9,528 nucleotides of DNA. Source: Candidatus Uhrbacteria bacterium (lineage in GTDB: Bacteria; Patescibacteriota; Patescibacteriia; UBA9934; UBA9568). Shown piece after piece: positions 6,899 through 9,528 of the stretch. Every line of letters starts with the position of its first letter. Positions within the stretch are counted from its first letter, which is position 1. The position numbers and the translations under genes were made by a program. The notes beneath the pieces are model-generated. The model did no database searches. It saw only the letters and a program-made list of their open reading frames with translations, and was not told where the DNA came from. Where the stretch lies: the NCBI GenBank assembly GCA_003497135.1, contig DNKR01000033.1, positions 5,484-15,011 on the forward strand, read 5' to 3'.

Positions 6899-7992
6899 AT
6901 TTTATTTTTGGTCGCGTACTCGCTAACGATTCTTTGCATGTTTGAGCGGAATGCTTCTGTGTCAAACTGTTTCGCGTGCGATTGTATAGTTGCCGGATCA
7001 AAAACGCTTTCGTCAAACCGCATAACAGCATCAGCCAGTTCTTCCCAGCTTTGTTCGTGCAAAAATACGCCTGTTTTTCCTTCTATTATTGTTTCAAGCG
7101 CTCCGCCCCTCGCGTATGCTATAACAGGCCTTCCCGATGCCATCGCTTCAACCGGCGTAATGCCAAAATCTTCTTCTTGCGGATTGATGTATGCAATGCA
7201 ATTTGCGTAAAGATCCGCCTGTTCTTTGTCAGAGACCTTCCCAAGAAATTCAATATTTGAAGATGATTTGTCTGAATACAATTCGCGCAAAGGGCCGTCT
7301 CCAAAAATTTTAAGAGGTATCCCGAGATGATTAAAAGCTTCAATTACAATATCAAGCCGCTTGTATCCGACAATGCGCCCGCCCGCAAGAAAGTAATTTT
7401 TCGGCTTATCAGAAATACTGAACCTTGATGTTTCAACCGGCGGGTTTATAACAATGCTTTCGCGTCTGTAATATTTTTGTATTCTTTTTTGCACTGCTTT
7501 TGAATTCGCTACAAACAAATCAACTCTGTCTGCCGCGCTCTTGTCCCACATTCGCAAGTACGAAAGAACAGGACGGATAAACGGTTTTATTGCGCGTGAA
7601 ATTGCGAGCTCTTTTAAATATTCGTGCGTGTCGCTCCAAAGGTATCTTGTCGGAGTGTGGCAATAGCATATATGCACTGTGTGTTCGTTTGTTATTGCGC
7701 CTTTTGAAAACGCGCTTGATGAAGAAATAACAATATCATAGTTTGACAGATTATATCCTTCTGTTGCAAGCGGCATCAAAGGCAAATACCACTGATACTT
7801 TGACATTGCAAAAGGGGCTTTTTGCAAAAAAGAAGTGCGGATATCCTTTTTTTTGAAAAAATCAGAAACAGCTTCTTGATTAAACAAAAGCGTATATGTT
7901 GGGGCAGACGGCCAAATTTCCTGCAGTTCACGCAGCACCTTTTCCGCTCCGCCGTCTTGCATTAAGTGGTCGTGTATTAGAGCTAGTTTCAT
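6895..7992 (-). CDS. WbaZ-like GT4 glycosyltransferase (first of three)
   Basis: This 365-residue GT4 enzyme has the marks of the WbaZ-like subgroup, whose namesake is an O-antigen mannosyltransferase. MKLALIHDHLMQDGGAEKVL forms the opening loop. CYCHTPTRYLWSD (109-121) is a strong subgroup signature. The donor site includes GGRIVGYKRLD (204-214, R206 and K211), and NPQEEDFGITPVEAMASG (270-287) holds the EX7E pair E274 and E282. It is the first glycosyltransferase after the initiating sugar transferase and so is the best candidate to add the second sugar. It begins 19 nt after that gene's TAA; GGACGAG 5-11 nt upstream is at best a partial Shine-Dalgarno. It ends with TGA, which here is clearly a stop and argues for genetic code 11. 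Family call is firm; donor specificity is inferred only from the subgroup. Confidence 0.94.
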   Translation of the reverse strand: MKLALIHDHLMQDGGAEKVLRELQEIWPSAPTYTLLFNQEAVSDFFKKKDIRTSFLQKAPFAMSKYQWYLPLMPLATEGYNLSNYDIVISSSSAFSKGAITNEHTVHICYCHTPTRYLWSDTHEYLKELAISRAIKPFIRPVLSYLRMWDKSAADRVDLFVANSKAVQKRIQKYYRRESIVINPPVETSRFSISDKPKNYFLAGGRIVGYKRLDIVIEAFNHLGIPLKIFGDGPLRELYSDKSSSNIEFLGKVSDKEQADLYANCIAYINPQEEDFGITPVEAMASGRPVIAYARGGALETIIEGKTGVFLHEQSWEELADAVMRFDESVFDPATIQSHAKQFDTEAFRSNMQRIVSEYATKNKI

Positions 7993-8011
7993 AGTACTCG
8001 TCCATTCTGTT

Positions 8012-9442
8012 TTAGTACGCGCCCTTTCTTTTTAGCACGACAAGAGGCGTTTTAAGCAGTATTGAAATGTCCTTTAATAAGCTCCAGTTTTCAATGTAAT
8101 AAGTATCTAGCCGGACTTCTTCGTTAAAGTCAAGGTCTGATCTGCCGCTGATTTGCGAAAGGCCGGTAATTCCGGGCCTTATTGTAAGCACGCGCCTTTG
8201 AGCCGGTTCGTATTTTTCGACTTCTCTTGGCTGGTGCGGGCGCGGTCCTACCAAGCTCATGCTTCCAAAAAAAACATTAAACAGCTGCGGTAGCTCGTCT
8301 ATGCTGTATGCGCGAATGAATCTGCCGAAGGTCGTGACTCTTGGATCGTTTGTAATTTTATATAAAGGCCCTTGTTTGTTGCTGCGCTTTTTTATAAGTT
8401 CGCGTTCAAGCTGTATTGCTTGCTTTTGGTCGCCAAGGCCTTTTTGATTTCCGATCGTGAATTCTTTTCGCATTGATCGGAATTTGAATGTGTAAAACAG
8501 CGATCCTTTTTCGCCGACGCGTTCGTTTTTGTAAATCATCGGCTTGCCGGATTCAATAAGAATGGCCAGAGCGGTCAATACAAGAATTGGGGAAAGAATA
8601 ATAATTAGAATAATTGATGCGGCCATGTCAAATAACCGTTTTAAAAAAGCGCCCCAGCCGTCAAGCGGAGTTTTGCGCACGCTCATTACAGGAATGCCTG
8701 CGTATGCGTGCATTTCTATTCTTGGCGCGGATGCTGAAAGCATGTCTGCTGTGTACTTGAAGCCAAGATGCTCTATATCAGAAAAAGCTTTCGCTTGCGC
8801 AAGTTCTTCGCGCGAAGCGTTTGCGTCCGCAAAAATAATTTCATCGACCGCGCCTTTTCTTTTTAATCGTACAATTTCTTCTTTTGCGTTTTGATCAAAA
8901 TGCTGGAAATGCGCTACAACATTGAATCCGTGGCGCTTATTTTTCAAGAATTCTTTTTCGAGCCTTTCGCTCGCGTCTGTTTTGCCAATAAGCACGATTT
9001 TTTGCACCCCCACTCCTATTGTTCGCAAAGCTTTTTGCAGTCCGCGTACTGACGAACGCTCAAGCGAAACGAATACAATAGATATTATCCATGCGGCAAG
9101 CACTATAAATCGCGATTCGAATAATTCGCGCGAGAAAAACAATGCTGCAAAAACAACAACCATTCCTGTTGAACAAGCGAAAAAAATATTTTTGATTTCA
9201 TTTCCGAATCCCCGCGCGCGCGCAGAGTACAGTCCTATAAGAGCAAATATTAATATCCACGCTATTGCCACAAGAATCACTAGCCGCGTGTATTCTTCTA
9301 TGCCAAGTTCAAATTGAACAGGTCTTATGTTCACGAACGCTTTATGGAAGCGGATGTAATACGCCGCGACTCCGGCAGCAATTAGAGCGATAAAATCCAA
9401 TGGAACAAGAAGCGCTGGAAAAAATATTCCGCTTTTTTTCAT
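8012..9442 (-). CDS. Polyprenyl-phosphate sugar-1-phosphate transferase (initiating enzyme)
   Basis: This 476-residue enzyme of the WbaP/WcaJ-type family moves a sugar-1-phosphate from a nucleotide sugar to undecaprenyl (or similar) phosphate, the committing step for surface polysaccharide or glycan synthesis. Four N-terminal membrane helices lie at about 7-30, 53-71, 86-103 and 112-127. A Rossmann-like CoA-binding-type domain follows (about 148-250) but lacks a clear glycine-rich loop (LIGKTDAS). The catalytic domain starts at KRLFDM (268-273), with a membrane-inserting helix at about 274-297. It has NERVGEKGSLFYTFKFRSM (306-324), the catalytic Asp-Glu pair in SIDELPQL (D382, E383), VGPRPHQPREV (398-408) and RPGITGLSQISGR (422-434). 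The stretch between FRSM and NDPRV (about 325-364) is longer than usual and Lys/Gln-rich, adding perhaps 15-20 residues. The first gene of the block, it has a promoter close upstream. Start MKKSGIFFPA fits a first helix; the 5' side is A-rich with no Shine-Dalgarno. Confidence 0.95.
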   Translation of the reverse strand: MKKSGIFFPALLVPLDFIALIAAGVAAYYIRFHKAFVNIRPVQFELGIEEYTRLVILVAIAWILIFALIGLYSARARGFGNEIKNIFFACSTGMVVVFAALFFSRELFESRFIVLAAWIISIVFVSLERSSVRGLQKALRTIGVGVQKIVLIGKTDASERLEKEFLKNKRHGFNVVAHFQHFDQNAKEEIVRLKRKGAVDEIIFADANASREELAQAKAFSDIEHLGFKYTADMLSASAPRIEMHAYAGIPVMSVRKTPLDGWGAFLKRLFDMAASIILIIILSPILVLTALAILIESGKPMIYKNERVGEKGSLFYTFKFRSMRKEFTIGNQKGLGDQKQAIQLERELIKKRSNKQGPLYKITNDPRVTTFGRFIRAYSIDELPQLFNVFFGSMSLVGPRPHQPREVEKYEPAQRRVLTIRPGITGLSQISGRSDLDFNEEVRLDTYYIENWSLLKDISILLKTPLVVLKRKGAY

Positions 9443-9479
9443 ATTTATTTTCTGTATCGATTTATTTTTTACTCTGCTT

Positions 9480-9508
9480 ATTGTATCGGATTTTTACTAA
9501 ATATACAA
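9480..9508 (-). promoter_or_regulatory. Sigma70-like promoter for the gene block
   Basis: On the minus strand TTGTAT (9508-9503, 3 of 6 to TTGACA) and TACAAT (9485-9480, 5 of 6 to TATAAT) are separated by exactly 17 bp. Transcription would start near 9473, giving a leader of about 31 nt before the ATG at 9442. The leader is AT-rich and has no Shine-Dalgarno. The upstream side runs into T6 and then the G12 tract (minus-strand reading) at the window edge. The -35 is weak, so the call rests on the -10, the spacing and the position ahead of the first gene. Confidence 0.55.
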
Positions 9509-9516
9509 ACAAAAAA

Positions 9517-9528
9517 CCCCCCCCCCCC
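9517..9528. repeat. Poly-C tract (12 bases) at the window edge
   Basis: The last 12 bases are all C, preceded by six A. The tract starts 9 bases beyond the -35 element at 9503-9508 and runs off the window, so its real length is unknown. It may be a true homopolymer where assembly stopped, a tract of variable length, or an artefact of the contig end. Confidence 0.9.

Noticed and set aside
6387..6926. A 179-residue plus-strand reading frame
   Set aside because: It lies antisense to two well-supported glycosyltransferase genes, has no recognisable domain or plausible start context, and its composition is that of an antisense shadow.

Overview
The window reads as one co-directional block. Six genes, all on the minus strand, run from 9442 down to 63 with 4 to 21 nt gaps or short overlaps, so they are probably one transcript of about 9.4 kb. 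A sigma70-like promoter lies just upstream of the first gene, near the right edge. No gene-free stretch exceeds 300 bases; the longest are about 86 nt at the right edge and 62 nt at the left edge. I see no tRNA, rRNA, CRISPR array or intact transposase.

In transcription order the genes are: a membrane-embedded polyprenyl-phosphate sugar-1-phosphate transferase (9442-8012); a WbaZ-like GT4 glycosyltransferase (7992-6895); two further GT4 glycosyltransferases of the MtfB-like kind (6898-5777 and 5755-4610); an 890-residue single-pass membrane protein with a DUF4012 domain (4626-1954); and a 628-residue single-pass membrane protein with about four extracellular Ig-like/DUF11-type beta domains (1949-63). 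The first gene should load the first sugar phosphate onto the lipid carrier and the three GT4 enzymes should extend the chain on the cytoplasmic face. The two large membrane proteins have long cytoplasmic tails and large outside domains, and may receive, attach or present the glycan. That last step is inference. No flippase or polymerase is visible, so the system is either split across loci or continues beyond the window.

The organism is most likely a member of the Candidate Phyla Radiation (Patescibacteria). The basis is the pairing of a DUF4012 protein with an Ig-like single-pass protein next to envelope glycosyltransferases, the lack of convincing Shine-Dalgarno sequences at all six starts, and moderately AT-rich, tightly packed genes. 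TGA ends the 7992-6895 gene, so the standard bacterial code (table 11) fits and the UGA=Gly lineages (Gracilibacteria, Absconditabacteria) do not. The phylum assignment is inference and was not tested.

Both edges are unusual. The left edge holds a 21-bp tandem repeat that ends in a perfect 9-bp inverted repeat sharing the last base of the final gene's stop codon; it resembles a REP-type palindromic element. The right edge ends in twelve C residues just upstream of the promoter. Both look like places where an assembly would stop, so this window may be a whole contig.
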